Notes: generated by a model not told the origin, from the sequence alone. A stretch of 64,000 bases of DNA from Paenibacillus sp. 32352 (GCF_002042965.1 NZ_MZNT01000008.1:186001-250000), one strand, 5' to 3'. Counted from the stretch's first letter, positions 34,726 to 43,554 are shown. Translations and numbers: made by a program.

Positions 34726-35822
34726 GAATTTTGCACGTAGTCGTCAATATGAATCGCGGCGGGGCCGAAACGCTGCTCATGAATATGTACCGGAATATAG
34801 ACCGGACGAAGGTCCAGTTCGATTTTCTAACCTGCAGGGAAGGGGCCTTTGACCCGGAAATAGAAGCTCTGGGCGGCAGGGTGCATCGGATCCCTTACTT
34901 GACCGAGGTAGGCCACTCCGGGTACATCAAGGCGCTGGATCAATTCTTTGCCTCCCATCCCGAGTACCGAATCGTCCATTCTCACATGGACAAGATGAGC
35001 GGCTTCGTTCTCCGGTCGGCGAAGAAGGCCGGTATTCCGGCACGCATCGCCCATAGCCATAGCACAAGGAGTGAGGGAGGGATTGCCGCCAGAGCCTATA
35101 AATGGGCTTCGGGTCAGCTGATTCGCCCTTGTGCGACCCATCTGCTGGCCTGCTCGGGCAAGGCTGCCGCATGGTTATTTCCGAATAAGGACCGGCAGGT
35201 TGCAATTCTGAAGAACGGCATAGAGTCCGAACGCTTTGCCTTTTCTACGGAGGTTCGGTCGGAAGTAAGGGAGGAGCTTCGGCTCCAGGCGGACGATTTT
35301 GTTATCGGACATGTAGGCCGCTTCTCCGCACCGAAGAATCATTCGTTTCTGGTTGAAATCTTCGCCCGATTCCATCAGGAGCGTCCGAATTCGGTTCTTG
35401 TGCTGGCAGGCGACGGTCCGTTAAGGACCGGGATCGAGGAGAAAGTAAAAGAGCTGGGGCTGGAGCAGAGAGTAAAGTTTCTTGGAGTAAGGAGCGATAT
35501 CGCCAGACTGCTGCAGGGCTTCGATATCTTTGTATTTCCCTCCTTGCACGAAGGGCTGCCGGTTACGCTTGTCGAGGCACAGGGAGCTGGACTGCCTTGC
35601 GTCATCTCCGACGTGATTACCCGGGAAGTGGATATGGGGTTGTCCTTGGTGGACTATGTGTCCCTTAACCAGCCGTTGGAGTCATGGGTTCAAGCCCTCG
35701 GGGACCGTATGGTGAAGCCTGTATCCCGCCGGATCCCGCAGCATTCGTTAACGGAGCACGGATATGATATCCGGACGACGGCCCGATGGGCGGAACAATA
35801 TTACTTCTCGATAGCGAGGTGA
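34710..35822 (+). CDS. epsF: GT4 glycosyltransferase (EpsF-like)
   Basis: The 370-residue GT-B enzyme has 'RILHVVVNMNRGGAETLLMNMYRNIDRTKVQFDFLTCREG', 'AHSHSTRSEGG', 'GHVGRFSAPKNHSFLVEIF' and 'FVFPSLHEGLPVTLVEAQGAGLPCVISDVI', as in EpsF. The GTG start at 34710 has GGGGGAG at 6 bases and overlaps the EpsD-like gene by 16 bases, so the pair is translationally coupled. Confidence 0.9.
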   Translation: MGDPLRILHVVVNMNRGGAETLLMNMYRNIDRTKVQFDFLTCREGAFDPEIEALGGRVHRIPYLTEVGHSGYIKALDQFFASHPEYRIVHSHMDKMSGFVLRSAKKAGIPARIAHSHSTRSEGGIAARAYKWASGQLIRPCATHLLACSGKAAAWLFPNKDRQVAILKNGIESERFAFSTEVRSEVREELRLQADDFVIGHVGRFSAPKNHSFLVEIFARFHQERPNSVLVLAGDGPLRTGIEEKVKELGLEQRVKFLGVRSDIARLLQGFDIFVFPSLHEGLPVTLVEAQGAGLPCVISDVITREVDMGLSLVDYVSLNQPLESWVQALGDRMVKPVSRRIPQHSLTEHGYDIRTTARWAEQYYFSIAR

Positions 35823-35827
35823 TGGGA

Positions 35828-36712
35828 TTGAAGGCACTGACGGTGTTTACGCCCACCTATAACCGTGCGTACTGTCTTCCCGTTTGCTACGAGAGCTTGA
35901 AGCGGCAAACGTCGAAGGATTTTGTATGGCTTATCATAGACGACGGATCCAGCGATGGGACCCGGGATTTGGTCCAGGGCTGGATAGATGAGAATGAAAT
36001 CGAAATCCGGTATCATTGGCAGGAAAATCAGGGCATGCACGGGGCGCATAACACCGCCTATGAACTGATTGATACCGAGCTTAACGTGTGTATCGATTCG
36101 GATGATTATATGCCGGACGATGCGGTAGAGAAGATCATTACCTTCTGGGACCGTTACGGCAGCGATAAAGTCAGCGGAATCATCGGGCTTGATGCTTATA
36201 CCGACGGCCGGATTGTCGGGTCCCGGTTACCGGAGCAGCTGAGGCTCTCCTCCCTGTTCGAGCTGTACAACAAGCACGGGGTAACCGGCGATAAGAAGCT
36301 GGTCTACCGGACCGAATTAACAAGGCAATACCCGTACCCTTTGTTCAAGAATGAGAACTACGTAGGGCTTGCCTACAAATATTACATGCTGGACCAGCAG
36401 TATGAGATGCTGCTTATGAATGAGGTGCTCTGCTGCATCGAATATTTGCCGGACGGGTCCTCGAGGAACATGCTGAGACAGTACCGCAGGAACCCGCAGG
36501 GCTTCGCTTTTTACCGCAAAGAGCTGATGAAGCTGCCTTTCGCCGGCAGGCTCTTTAAGTTCAAACAGTCGATACATTATGTATCAAGCAGCTTTCTTTC
36601 CAGAAACCGGAGGTTTATTAGCGAGACCCCCTGCAAGCTGCTGACGTTAGCGGCGATTCCGTTCGGCTTCCTGCTTTATTGCTACGTATTGAGAAAAACA
36701 AGAACCTCCTAA
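35828..36712 (+). CDS. GT2 glycosyltransferase
   Basis: The 294-residue GT-A enzyme has 'LTVFTPTYNRAYCLPVCYESLKRQT', 'LIIDDGSSDGT', 'QGMHGAHNTAYELIDTELNVCIDSDDYMPDDAVE' with the DSDD metal site, and a C-terminal hydrophobic anchor. TTG 35828 has GAGGTG at 6 bases; ATG 35822 abuts that site, and 35786 lies inside the upstream gene. It does not show enough similarity to name a specific Eps protein. Confidence 0.87.
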   Translation: MKALTVFTPTYNRAYCLPVCYESLKRQTSKDFVWLIIDDGSSDGTRDLVQGWIDENEIEIRYHWQENQGMHGAHNTAYELIDTELNVCIDSDDYMPDDAVEKIITFWDRYGSDKVSGIIGLDAYTDGRIVGSRLPEQLRLSSLFELYNKHGVTGDKKLVYRTELTRQYPYPLFKNENYVGLAYKYYMLDQQYEMLLMNEVLCCIEYLPDGSSRNMLRQYRRNPQGFAFYRKELMKLPFAGRLFKFKQSIHYVSSSFLSRNRRFISETPCKLLTLAAIPFGFLLYCYVLRKTRTS

Positions 36713-36734
36713 CCGTACGAAGGGAAGGCAGCTC

Positions 36735-37802
36735 ATGGCCATACTTTGGATCAATTTATTTTCCGTCTACGCCGTCTCCCTGTTTTCGAGAGCAATAGCC
36801 AAGCCGTCTCCTATAGGGCCGGTGTACATAAAGCCGAATAAGCTGATGGCCTTTGTCGTCATTGTCATTTTTGTGATGATCTCGGGTCTTCGTAATAACA
36901 TTGGCGATACCTTCTATTACATGCATTCGTATGTCGTCGACCCCTACACATGGGATTACGTCATTTCCAAAAAGGACATCGGCTTCGGGATTTTCCAGAT
37001 GATTTTAAAAATGTATACGTCGAATCCCCAGGCCCTTGTTTTTATTACGGCTTTAATAACCAACGCGCTTATTGTCATGGTGATGTATAAGTATTCCCGG
37101 TTGTTCGAACTGAGCATCTATATTTATATCACTTCGGGCTTGTACGTCGTATCGATGAATGGGATTCGTCAATTTTTGGCCGGCGCGATCATCTTTGCCG
37201 CTACCAAGTATTTGTTTAACGGAAGCTGGCTGAAGTATATGCTGGTCATTTTATTCGCTTCCACCATTCATCAAAGCGCGCTAATCCTGATACCGATTTA
37301 TTTCATCGTTAGAAGAAAGGCTTGGACGACGACGACCTTTACCATGCTGGCTGTGGCCATCCTGATGGTGCTTGGCTACAACCAATTATCCGATGCCATC
37401 TTCTCGGCCATTGAGGAGACCCAATACGGCAATTATAAGGACTTCAATGAAGGAGGCGCCAACCTTCTCAGGGTTGCGGTTCAAGGGGTTCCTATTCTTC
37501 TTGCTTATATGGGAAGGGAGAAGCTGAGACAAATATTTCCGGAAAGCGATTATGTCGTCAATATGTCGCTGCTGGGCCTCGTATTCATGATTATTGCTAC
37601 ACAGAACTGGATCTTCGCCCGCTTTATCATCTATTTCGGCTTGTACAATGTCATCCTGATGTCCTGGATTGTCAAGGTGTTTACTAAAGAGAGTCAACGG
37701 ATCATCTATTACGCAATCATCCTCTGTTACTTCATTTATTTCTACTACGAAAATGTCGTAGTCCTGAATCTTTTGTATCGAAGCGATTATATCAGTTTTT
37801 AG
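36735..37802 (+). CDS. epsG: EpsG-family EPS polymerase (Wzy-type)
   Basis: The 355-residue membrane protein has about nine hydrophobic helices and EpsG signatures: 'FVMISGLRNNIGDTFYYMHSY' near the N-terminus, 'SMNGIRQFLAGAIIFAATKYL' and 'FASTIHQSALILIPIYF' with the His-Gln pair. The family polymerises lipid-linked EPS repeats outside the membrane. It probably serves the products of both operons, since only one polymerase-like gene is seen. The start follows AAGGGAAGGCAG. Confidence 0.9.
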   Translation: MAILWINLFSVYAVSLFSRAIAKPSPIGPVYIKPNKLMAFVVIVIFVMISGLRNNIGDTFYYMHSYVVDPYTWDYVISKKDIGFGIFQMILKMYTSNPQALVFITALITNALIVMVMYKYSRLFELSIYIYITSGLYVVSMNGIRQFLAGAIIFAATKYLFNGSWLKYMLVILFASTIHQSALILIPIYFIVRRKAWTTTTFTMLAVAILMVLGYNQLSDAIFSAIEETQYGNYKDFNEGGANLLRVAVQGVPILLAYMGREKLRQIFPESDYVVNMSLLGLVFMIIATQNWIFARFIIYFGLYNVILMSWIVKVFTKESQRIIYYAIILCYFIYFYYENVVVLNLLYRSDYISF

Positions 37803-37815
37803 GAGGGCGGAGCAG

Positions 37816-38931
37816 TTGGCTGTACTTATTACAGGCGGTTCCGGCTACATCGGTAGCCATACTAGTGTGGAATTATTGAATGCCGGATATGAAATCATCG
37901 TGGTGGATAACCTGGCGAACAGCCATATGGAATCACTCCAACGGGTGAGGTCTATTACCGGCAAGGATTTCAAATTTTATCAAATCGATTTGATGGATCA
38001 GGAAAGGCTGGACCGGATATTTGCGCAAAATGAGATCGAAGCGGTCATCCACTTCGCCGGACTTAAGGCCGTCGGGGAATCGGTTCGGCTGCCCCTTCGT
38101 TACTACGACAATAACATCACCGGGACCCTGGCGCTGTGCAAGGTGATGGAAAGCTACGGGGTGAAGCGGTTGGTGTTCAGCTCCTCCGCTACCGTCTACG
38201 GATTGCAGGAGCGGGTGCCGATCTCCGAGGAGCTGCCGCTTAGCGCCACGAATCCGTACGGGCGGACGAAGCTGATGATTGAGGAAATTTTACGGGACTT
38301 GTACCATTCCGATTCCAAGTGGAGCATAGCGCTGCTTCGCTATTTCAATCCGGTAGGAGCCCATAAAAGCGGCCGGATCGGGGAGGACCCGAACGGGGTC
38401 CCGAACAATCTGATGCCGTACATTACCCAGGTGGCGGTAGGCAGGCTCAAAGAGCTGCAGGTCTACGGGAACGACTACCCGACGCCGGACGGAACAGGGG
38501 TCAGAGATTACATTCACGCGGTGGATCTGGCGCAAGGGCATTTGAAGGCGCTGGATAGAGTAAACGCGACCACTGGTGTAGACGCCTATAATCTTGGAAC
38601 CGGCCGCGGTTACAGTGTGTTGGAGATGGTAGCCGCCTTCGAGAAGGTGACCGGCAGGAGCATTCCTTATCGGATTACGGCACGGCGTCCCGGAGATATC
38701 GGACTCTGCTATGCCGATCCGCGCAAGGCCGAGCGCGAGCTGGGCTGGGTCGCCAAGCTGGGCCTGGAGGACATGTGCCGGGATGCATGGCGCTGGCAGA
38801 TCAACAATCCCAACGGCTACGCCGGACATGAGGGTGTTCTGACCGGGATCGGTGCCAACGGCGATCCGCAGCTGCTTCATCATGGCGCATGGAATGATGC
38901 TTCCGCACATCTGGTAAAAGAGGTTTTGTAA
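37816..38931 (+). CDS. galE: UDP-glucose 4-epimerase
   Basis: The 371-residue SDR enzyme has 'LITGGSGYIGSHTSVELL', 'FHFAGLKAVGES'-type active-site region, 'VFSSSATVYG', the catalytic YxxxK in 'NPYGRTKLMIEEIL' and 'RDYIHAVDLAQGHLKAL'. It interconverts UDP-glucose and UDP-galactose. The TTG start is set by AGGAGGGCGG. It is about 30 residues longer than usual at the C-terminus (after 'WRWQINNPNGY'), an extension I cannot assign. Confidence 0.93.
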   Translation: MAVLITGGSGYIGSHTSVELLNAGYEIIVVDNLANSHMESLQRVRSITGKDFKFYQIDLMDQERLDRIFAQNEIEAVIHFAGLKAVGESVRLPLRYYDNNITGTLALCKVMESYGVKRLVFSSSATVYGLQERVPISEELPLSATNPYGRTKLMIEEILRDLYHSDSKWSIALLRYFNPVGAHKSGRIGEDPNGVPNNLMPYITQVAVGRLKELQVYGNDYPTPDGTGVRDYIHAVDLAQGHLKALDRVNATTGVDAYNLGTGRGYSVLEMVAAFEKVTGRSIPYRITARRPGDIGLCYADPRKAERELGWVAKLGLEDMCRDAWRWQINNPNGYAGHEGVLTGIGANGDPQLLHHGAWNDASAHLVKEVL

Positions 38932-38932
38932 T

Positions 38933-39079
38933 ATGAAGCTTTCCGAACTGACTCAGCAGCAAATGAAGGAAATTATGCTTAGGGCTTATCATAGGGGCAA
39001 TGAAGCGGAACATTTGGGTGTGAAGGAATTCATCGAGGAAATCAAAGAGCAAATTTTATCCGCCGTAAGGGGAAAATGA
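38933..39079 (+). CDS. Small helical protein of unknown function (48 aa)
   Basis: An ATG 1 base after the GalE stop opens a 48-residue frame, 'MKLSELTQQQMKEIMLRAYH' then 'EAEHLGVKEFIEEIKEQI', ending VRGK. The composition (Glu/Lys/Leu-rich, no Pro) predicts two amphipathic helices. AGAGG lies about 10 bases upstream. Coding-like codon use and tight linkage to galE support it; I recognise no family. About 170 bases after it hold no other gene. Confidence 0.55.
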   Translation: MKLSELTQQQMKEIMLRAYHRGNEAEHLGVKEFIEEIKEQILSAVRGK

Positions 39080-39248
39080 TTTGCGGCATTGCCTCACATG
39101 GATCAGCTCCGTTGAAGGACTGCCAATGGCTGGTTGCCATAGATGGTCAAGCATTGGCTGCATCGCTGTTAAGCGGAATTATATCGTATAGAGGCTGGAA
39201 CGAATCCAGCCATATATTTCAGTTGAAAGGGTAGGAGCATGATAACTG

Positions 39249-39845
39249 ATGAAACGATCGTTTGACTTGCTGGTTTCAATCTCGCTGCTGCTGGTATTCA
39301 GCCCGGTCATTGGAGTCGTAGCGGTTCTGGTGAGATGGAAATTGGGTTCGCCCGTTGTCTTCGCGCAGCAGCGTCCGGGGCTGCACGGCAAGCCGTTTTA
39401 CTTGTATAAGTTCCGGACGATGACGGATGCGACGGATGCTGAGGGAAAGTTGTTGTCCGATGCGGTGAGATTGACGCCATTCGGTCAATTCTTAAGGAAG
39501 TACAGTCTGGATGAGATGCTGCAGCTGGTCAATGTGGTCAAAGGGGACATAAGTCTGGTCGGCCCCCGCCCGCTGCTGATGGACTATTTGCCATTGTATA
39601 CGGAAGAACAGGCCCGCAGACATGAAGTCAGACCGGGAATAACCGGATGGGCCCAGGTGAATGGACGCAATGCGATTTCCTGGGAAGAGAAGTTTCAGTT
39701 GGACCTGTGGTATGTGGAGCATCAAAGCTTCCTTCTCGATCTCAAAATATTGCTGCTGACTATAAAAAAAGTGCTGAAGCCCGAGGGCATCAGCCATGGA
39801 AGCCATGTCACGATGGAACGGTTCACAGGTTCCAAATTTTCATGA
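39249..39845 (+). CDS. epsL: Priming phosphosugar transferase (EpsL-like)
   Basis: The 198-residue bacterial sugar transferase has one N-terminal membrane helix (FDLLVSISLLLVFSPVIGVVAVLV) and the family blocks 'GSPVVFAQQRPGLHGKPFYLYKFRTM', 'YSLDEMLQLVNVVKGDISLVGPRPLLMDYL', 'HEVRPGITGWAQVNGRNAISWEEKFQLDLWYVEH'. It loads the first sugar phosphate onto undecaprenyl phosphate; in Bacillus EpsL the sugar is di-N-acetylbacillosamine, which matches the EpsC/M/N set here. The NeuD-like gene follows 17 bases later. Confidence 0.93.
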   Translation: MKRSFDLLVSISLLLVFSPVIGVVAVLVRWKLGSPVVFAQQRPGLHGKPFYLYKFRTMTDATDAEGKLLSDAVRLTPFGQFLRKYSLDEMLQLVNVVKGDISLVGPRPLLMDYLPLYTEEQARRHEVRPGITGWAQVNGRNAISWEEKFQLDLWYVEHQSFLLDLKILLLTIKKVLKPEGISHGSHVTMERFTGSKFS

Positions 39846-39862
39846 AACGGGCGTGTTGAAGC

Positions 39863-40540
39863 ATGGAGCTTGCCGTCATCGGCGAGGGTGGACATAGTAA
39901 AGTCATTATGGACATCATTCGAAGTCATAATGGTAAGGTGAAGGCGATTCTGGACGATAAATACGAGCAGCTTGCATGCTTTGAAGACGGTATGTACAGA
40001 GGGCCTGTAGCTTCGGCAACTGAATTGCTGAGCCAAAACGACCAATTGAGATTTGTTATCGCTATAGGGAGCAATCAGGTCAGAAAAACGATTGCCGCTT
40101 CGCTTGATTTTTCGGAGGATCGCTTCGCTTCACTGATTCACCCTTCCGCGGTGGTTAGTCCCAGCGTGAAGATAGGCCGCGGTACGGTTGTTATGGCTCA
40201 ATGCACAATTAACGCGGACGCCGTCGTCGGCAATCATTCGATTATCAATACAGGGGCTATAGTGGAGCATGACAGCCGGGTATCGGATTATGCGCATATC
40301 GCACCGCGTGCCACGTTGACGGGGGCTGTGACCGTACGGGAAGGGACACTGATTGGAGCGGGGGCATCTATAATTCCGGGCAAATGGATAGGCGAATGGT
40401 CCATTATAGGTGCGGGTTCGACGGTGATCAGTGACATTCCCGCGTTCAGTACGGCGGTGGGAAGTCCTGCTAGAGTAACACGCTGCAATGAAATAAGCGA
40501 CATATTCCCGAGAAAGGACGTGATCCTCCACAATGAGTAA
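39863..40540 (+). CDS. epsM: UDP-amino-sugar acetyltransferase (EpsM/PglD/NeuD-like)
   Basis: The 225-residue protein has a Rossmann-like N-terminal domain ('LAVIGEGGHSKVIMDIIRSH') and a C-terminal left-handed beta-helix with 'HPSAVVSPSVKIGRGTVVMAQCTINADAVVGNHSIINTGAIVEHDS'; the His of EHD is the usual catalytic base. It acetylates the 4-amino group made by the aminotransferase encoded next, which overlaps it by 8 bases. Confidence 0.92.
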   Translation: MELAVIGEGGHSKVIMDIIRSHNGKVKAILDDKYEQLACFEDGMYRGPVASATELLSQNDQLRFVIAIGSNQVRKTIAASLDFSEDRFASLIHPSAVVSPSVKIGRGTVVMAQCTINADAVVGNHSIINTGAIVEHDSRVSDYAHIAPRATLTGAVTVREGTLIGAGASIIPGKWIGEWSIIGAGSTVISDIPAFSTAVGSPARVTRCNEISDIFPRKDVILHNE

Positions 40541-41723
40541 GGATAAACCAAGAATTTATTTGTCCGCTCCCCATATGAGCGAGAACGAAATTAAATATAT
40601 TCAGGATGCTTTCGATACAAATTGGATCGCTCCATTAGGACCGCATGTCGATGCGTTCGAGAAGGAGCTTGCCGCCTATGTCGGCGTCAGAGACGCCGCA
40701 GCTGTCATTTCGGGAACAGCGGCCATCCATTTGGCCTTGCGATTGATCGGCATCAAGGAAGGAGACACGGTATTCTGCTCCAGTCTCACCTTCGTAGCCA
40801 GCGCCAATCCGATTGTGTATCTGGGGGCCGTTCCGGTATTTATTGATTCCGAGCCGGAAACGTGGAACATGTCTCCTCAAGCGCTTGAACGGGCTCTTGA
40901 GGATGCGGCGAAGGAAGGCAGCCTGCCCAAAGCAGTCATTGTCGTCAACTTGTACGGGCAAAGCGCCAAGATGGATGAAATCGTCGCGCTCTGCAATCGC
41001 TACAGCATCCCGGTCATTGAGGATGCAGCGGAATCGCTCGGTTCGACATACAAGGGCAGAGCCAGCGGAACCTTCGGTAAGTACGGTGTCTATTCTTTTA
41101 ACGGCAATAAGATTATTACTACCTCCGGCGGAGGAATGCTGGTTTCTAACGATATCGAGGCGCTGCAGCACGCCCGTTTCCTGGCTACGCAAGCAAGAGA
41201 TCAGGCAGCGCATTACCAGCATAGCCAGATGGGCTACAACTACCGCATGAGCAATGTGCTGGCCGGCATCGGAAGAGCGCAGCTGGAGGTTTTGAGCGAT
41301 CGGGTCGAAGCAAGAAGAGCGATCTTCGAGCGATATTATTTGGAGCTGTCCCATTTGCCCGGTATCCGGTTCATGCCGGAGATGGACCAAACCCGTTCGA
41401 ACCGCTGGCTAACCGTATTAACGCTGGACCCGGACGAAGCTGGGGTAACCGTCAGCCAGCTGCTGGCGGCGCTGACGGAAGAGAACATCGAAGCCCGGCC
41501 GGTATGGAAGCCGCTCCATATGCAGCCGTTGTTTGAGGGATGTAAGTACTATAGGCACGGAGAGCAAGAGAGTGTCTCCGAGCAGCTGTTCGCTTCAGGC
41601 TTATGTCTTCCGTCCGGTTCCAGAATGACCGCGGAAGAGCAGCAAAGAGTGATCGAATGTATCAAGAAGGCTATAGCGTCGGCTGCCAGGACTGCTGTAT
41701 TGGAGAAAGCGGCAAGCAGCTAA
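40533..41723 (+). CDS. epsN: PLP sugar aminotransferase (EpsN/DegT family)
   Basis: The 396-residue DegT/DnrJ/EryC1 enzyme begins 'RIYLSAPHMSENEIKYIQDAFDTNWIAPLGPHVDAFEKELAAYVG', has the 'EDAAESLGSTYKGRASGTFGKYGVYSFNGNKIITTSGGGML' block with the PLP lysine (GNK), and 'YNYRMSNVLAGIGRAQLE'. It transaminates the 4-keto sugar from the EpsC-like dehydratase, completing the bacillosamine-type pathway. It is the last gene of EPS operon 2; its stop overlaps by a few bases a convergent small gene. Confidence 0.93.
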   Translation: MSKDKPRIYLSAPHMSENEIKYIQDAFDTNWIAPLGPHVDAFEKELAAYVGVRDAAAVISGTAAIHLALRLIGIKEGDTVFCSSLTFVASANPIVYLGAVPVFIDSEPETWNMSPQALERALEDAAKEGSLPKAVIVVNLYGQSAKMDEIVALCNRYSIPVIEDAAESLGSTYKGRASGTFGKYGVYSFNGNKIITTSGGGMLVSNDIEALQHARFLATQARDQAAHYQHSQMGYNYRMSNVLAGIGRAQLEVLSDRVEARRAIFERYYLELSHLPGIRFMPEMDQTRSNRWLTVLTLDPDEAGVTVSQLLAALTEENIEARPVWKPLHMQPLFEGCKYYRHGEQESVSEQLFASGLCLPSGSRMTAEEQQRVIECIKKAIASAARTAVLEKAASS

Positions 41724-41890
41724 CAGCCGGACGACTTAAGTTTGAGTTCATGATGCCTCGCCATCCGGTAATAATGCGCTTTCAATTGCATGTCGAGACA
41801 ATCCTTATAGAGAGTGCAATGGTAAGCATGCATCACTTGATGGTAAACATATTGTGCCTTCTTCCATGTTCCCGTTAGCAGCGAATACAT
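41720..41890 (-). CDS. Small His/Tyr-rich protein of unknown function (56 aa)
   Basis: On the minus strand an ATG at 41890 with AAAGGGGG about 9 bases upstream opens 56 codons: 'MYSLLTGTWKKAQYVYHQVM', then 'HAYHCTLYKDCLDMQLKAHY', ending with a Lys/Ser tail and Cys. It is rich in His, Tyr and Lys and predicted helical. The good ribosome site, coherent composition and 3-base stop overlap with the EPS aminotransferase gene argue for a real gene. No family recognised. Confidence 0.55.
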   Translation of the reverse strand: MYSLLTGTWKKAQYVYHQVMHAYHCTLYKDCLDMQLKAHYYRMARHHELKLKSSGC

Positions 41891-42324
41891 AACGCACGAC
41901 CCCCTTTTATAAAAATTTATGTAGGTTCATGCCGATGTATTCAGCTTCTGGCGGGAATGGTTGGAGGGCTGCAGGTTCATTGAAGGGAAGTCATTGGGGG
42001 AGGTGAATAGTCAACGACGGTACAAGCCGGTTGGCAGCACGTATGAAGACAGATCAGGATAAGAATAGTAAGCGCTTTAATCCGAAAACGGATAGTTTGT
42101 GGAGGAAAGATTCTGCATCGGGGAAGGTAGAGGAGCGTCCGAGAAGTAAAACCAAGGACTCCTGTCATCGCTCTTGCAAGAATTTTACCTGGTTTAAAAG
42201 GACTATGTGGAGTATGGAGCGGAAGGTCATAACACGGGGGGTTAATGTTGGATGATAAGCATTGAGGGTGTGATGCGGGAACAGCAGGAAAGCTTATGTG
42301 CAGCGTTATGGAGTGATAGAGACC
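41891..42324. other. Gene-free stretch upstream of sinR
   Basis: Several open frames cross this stretch on both strands, but none has a ribosome site with a recognisable or coding-like product. No SinR-type palindrome is visible. It probably holds the promoters of sinR and of the minus-strand small gene. Confidence 0.5.
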
Positions 42325-42675
42325 ATGATCGGTAATAATATATCCTCCATACGAAAACAAAGGGGTTTTACTTTATCCGAGCTTTCGGAGCGGACCGGTA
42401 TTTCCAAATCGTATTTAAGCAATATTGAACGTAATCTGAAGCAAAATCCTTCTATACATGTCATGGAGAAAATAGCTTCCGTACTAAAGGTCGATCTCAA
42501 GACCCTGCTCAAAATAGCGACGGACGCGGAGATTAAACAGCATCCTGACAAAGAGTGGCTTGATTTCATTAGTGACTTGAAAAATTCGGGTATCGAAAAA
42601 GAACGCATACATGAGTACAAAATTGTGATTGAATTTATGAAATGGCACAACGAAAAAAACAAGTTTAACCAGTAG
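42325..42675 (+). CDS. sinR: SinR-family transcriptional repressor
   Basis: The 116-residue protein aligns from its first residue with Bacillus SinR: 'MIGNNISSIRKQRGFTLSEL' and 'GISKSYLSNIERNLKQNPS' form the Xre-type HTH (residues 1-60, recognition helix KSYLSNIERN), and 'DKEWLDFISDLKNSGIEKERIHEYKIVIEFMKWH' (about 73-108) is the SinI/SinR-type oligomerisation helix pair. SinR represses matrix operons by binding GTTCTYT half-sites, which abound upstream of the EPS and lasso operons here. ATG 42325 gives the family-typical start; the GTG at 42298 would add nine unrelated residues. Confidence 0.92.
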   Translation: MIGNNISSIRKQRGFTLSELSERTGISKSYLSNIERNLKQNPSIHVMEKIASVLKVDLKTLLKIATDAEIKQHPDKEWLDFISDLKNSGIEKERIHEYKIVIEFMKWHNEKNKFNQ

Positions 42676-43066
42676 GGGTTGGTTCAGGTGGATCGGGTTA
42701 GCTGCCTTATTGACCGCCATCTTTTAGTTCACCACCATATAAATGTTTACCGGCGGGTACGCCAGGGTGCCTATCCAGCGTATGACCGGCCTGACAGAGT
42801 ACAATGCCTATGCAGTGAATGCGCCTGCACCAGGCATAGTCTTTGGCATGCCGGGTTTTGCGCTATTCCGGACTATCAGCAGGCCTTGCATCGGCTGCAC
42901 ATAGCCGGGCACTGTGCTTGCGGCTTCGCTCGACGAGCAGCACCTATCCTTGGTACCGTGCAGGGCGCCTGTGCTTCAGGGAGCATCCCCTGATATCTAT
43001 GGAGGCATTGCCGGCTCCGGCAGCTCTGTTGGTCAAGGCCAGCCGTGACAAGGGGATGAAAAACGG
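42676..43066. other. Gene-free or degraded stretch between sinR and sinI
   Basis: Open frames on both strands are not supported by ribosome sites or recognisable products. One plus-strand frame from 42742 (MFTGGYARVPIQRMTG...) reads smoothly for about 50 codons but lacks a ribosome site; it may be a gene remnant. Confidence 0.4.
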
Positions 43067-43070
43067 CAAA

Positions 43071-43087
43071 AGCCCCGAAGCGGGGCT
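43071..43087 (-). terminator. Terminator of sinI
   Basis: AGCCCCG-AAG-CGGGGCT; read on the minus strand it is a 7-bp GC stem with a 3-base loop, followed by TTTTG, 70 bases downstream of the sinI stop. Confidence 0.7.
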
Positions 43088-43157
43088 TAATGACCACAAC
43101 CGTATGTATAGGATTCCGAGATCATCGGAAGTGAACATTCGTTTTTTTGCTATATGC

Positions 43158-43364
43158 TTATTTGGCTTCGAGGTACTCGTGCGCTTCGACCGGAGCGTAG
43201 CTTTTCATTGACGGATGCAAGGATAGCTCGAAGTGACCCGGGTTTCTCAAGAAAGTCCGAATGGCCTCGGCACTGAGTCCCTGCTTGCGAGCCGTCCTGA
43301 TAAGGTCGGTCCACTCTCGATCCAGTTCTTCCATATTCATCAGGTTTACAATACTCCCATTCAC
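43158..43364 (-). CDS. sinI: SinI-like antirepressor
   Basis: The 68-residue protein contains the SinI core 'MEELDREWTDLIRTARKQGL' plus 'SAEAIRTFLRNPG', matching Bacillus SinI 'LD.EW..L...A....IS.EEIR.FL'. In Bacillus SinI binds the C-terminal helices of SinR and disassembles it from DNA. Here GTG 43364 has GGAGGGG at 6 bases and beats the upstream ATG at 43379. The gene is convergent with sinR, not directly upstream of it as in Bacillus, and has a C-terminal extension (about 25 residues) beyond the core. Confidence 0.85.
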   Translation of the reverse strand: MNGSIVNLMNMEELDREWTDLIRTARKQGLSAEAIRTFLRNPGHFELSLHPSMKSYAPVEAHEYLEAK

Positions 43365-43489
43365 AGGTAACCCCTCCATCGCTCGTTTGGTACAAACTGT
43401 ATCCATGGATGTATTATTACACGTTTTACCAGTGAAATCAATCCCTTAAACATAAAAAAATATACACATCGTATCAAAGAGGAATTGAG

Positions 43490-43554
43490 AAACCGCCTGT
43501 AGGCATTCAAGCCGCCAAGAAAATCCCAACAGCTTCAACGCCTGCAGGCGGTTT
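43490..43554. repeat. Imperfect 15-bp inverted repeat with 35-base loop
   Basis: AAACCGCCTGTAGGC (43490-43504) faces GCCTGCAGGCGGTTT (43540-43554) with one mismatch. It lies between sinI and mqnD and may end the mqn transcript, though no long T tract follows. Confidence 0.5.

Noticed and set aside
42031..42255. 74-codon frame upstream of sinR
   Set aside because: No ribosome site and an unlikely basic, Cys/Trp-scattered product; kept as a gene-free stretch.
43484..43493. TTGAGAAACC stretch resembling the MITE end near the sinI-mqnD inverted repeat
   Set aside because: Only ten bases match, the opposite end is different, and no internal MITE sequence is present.
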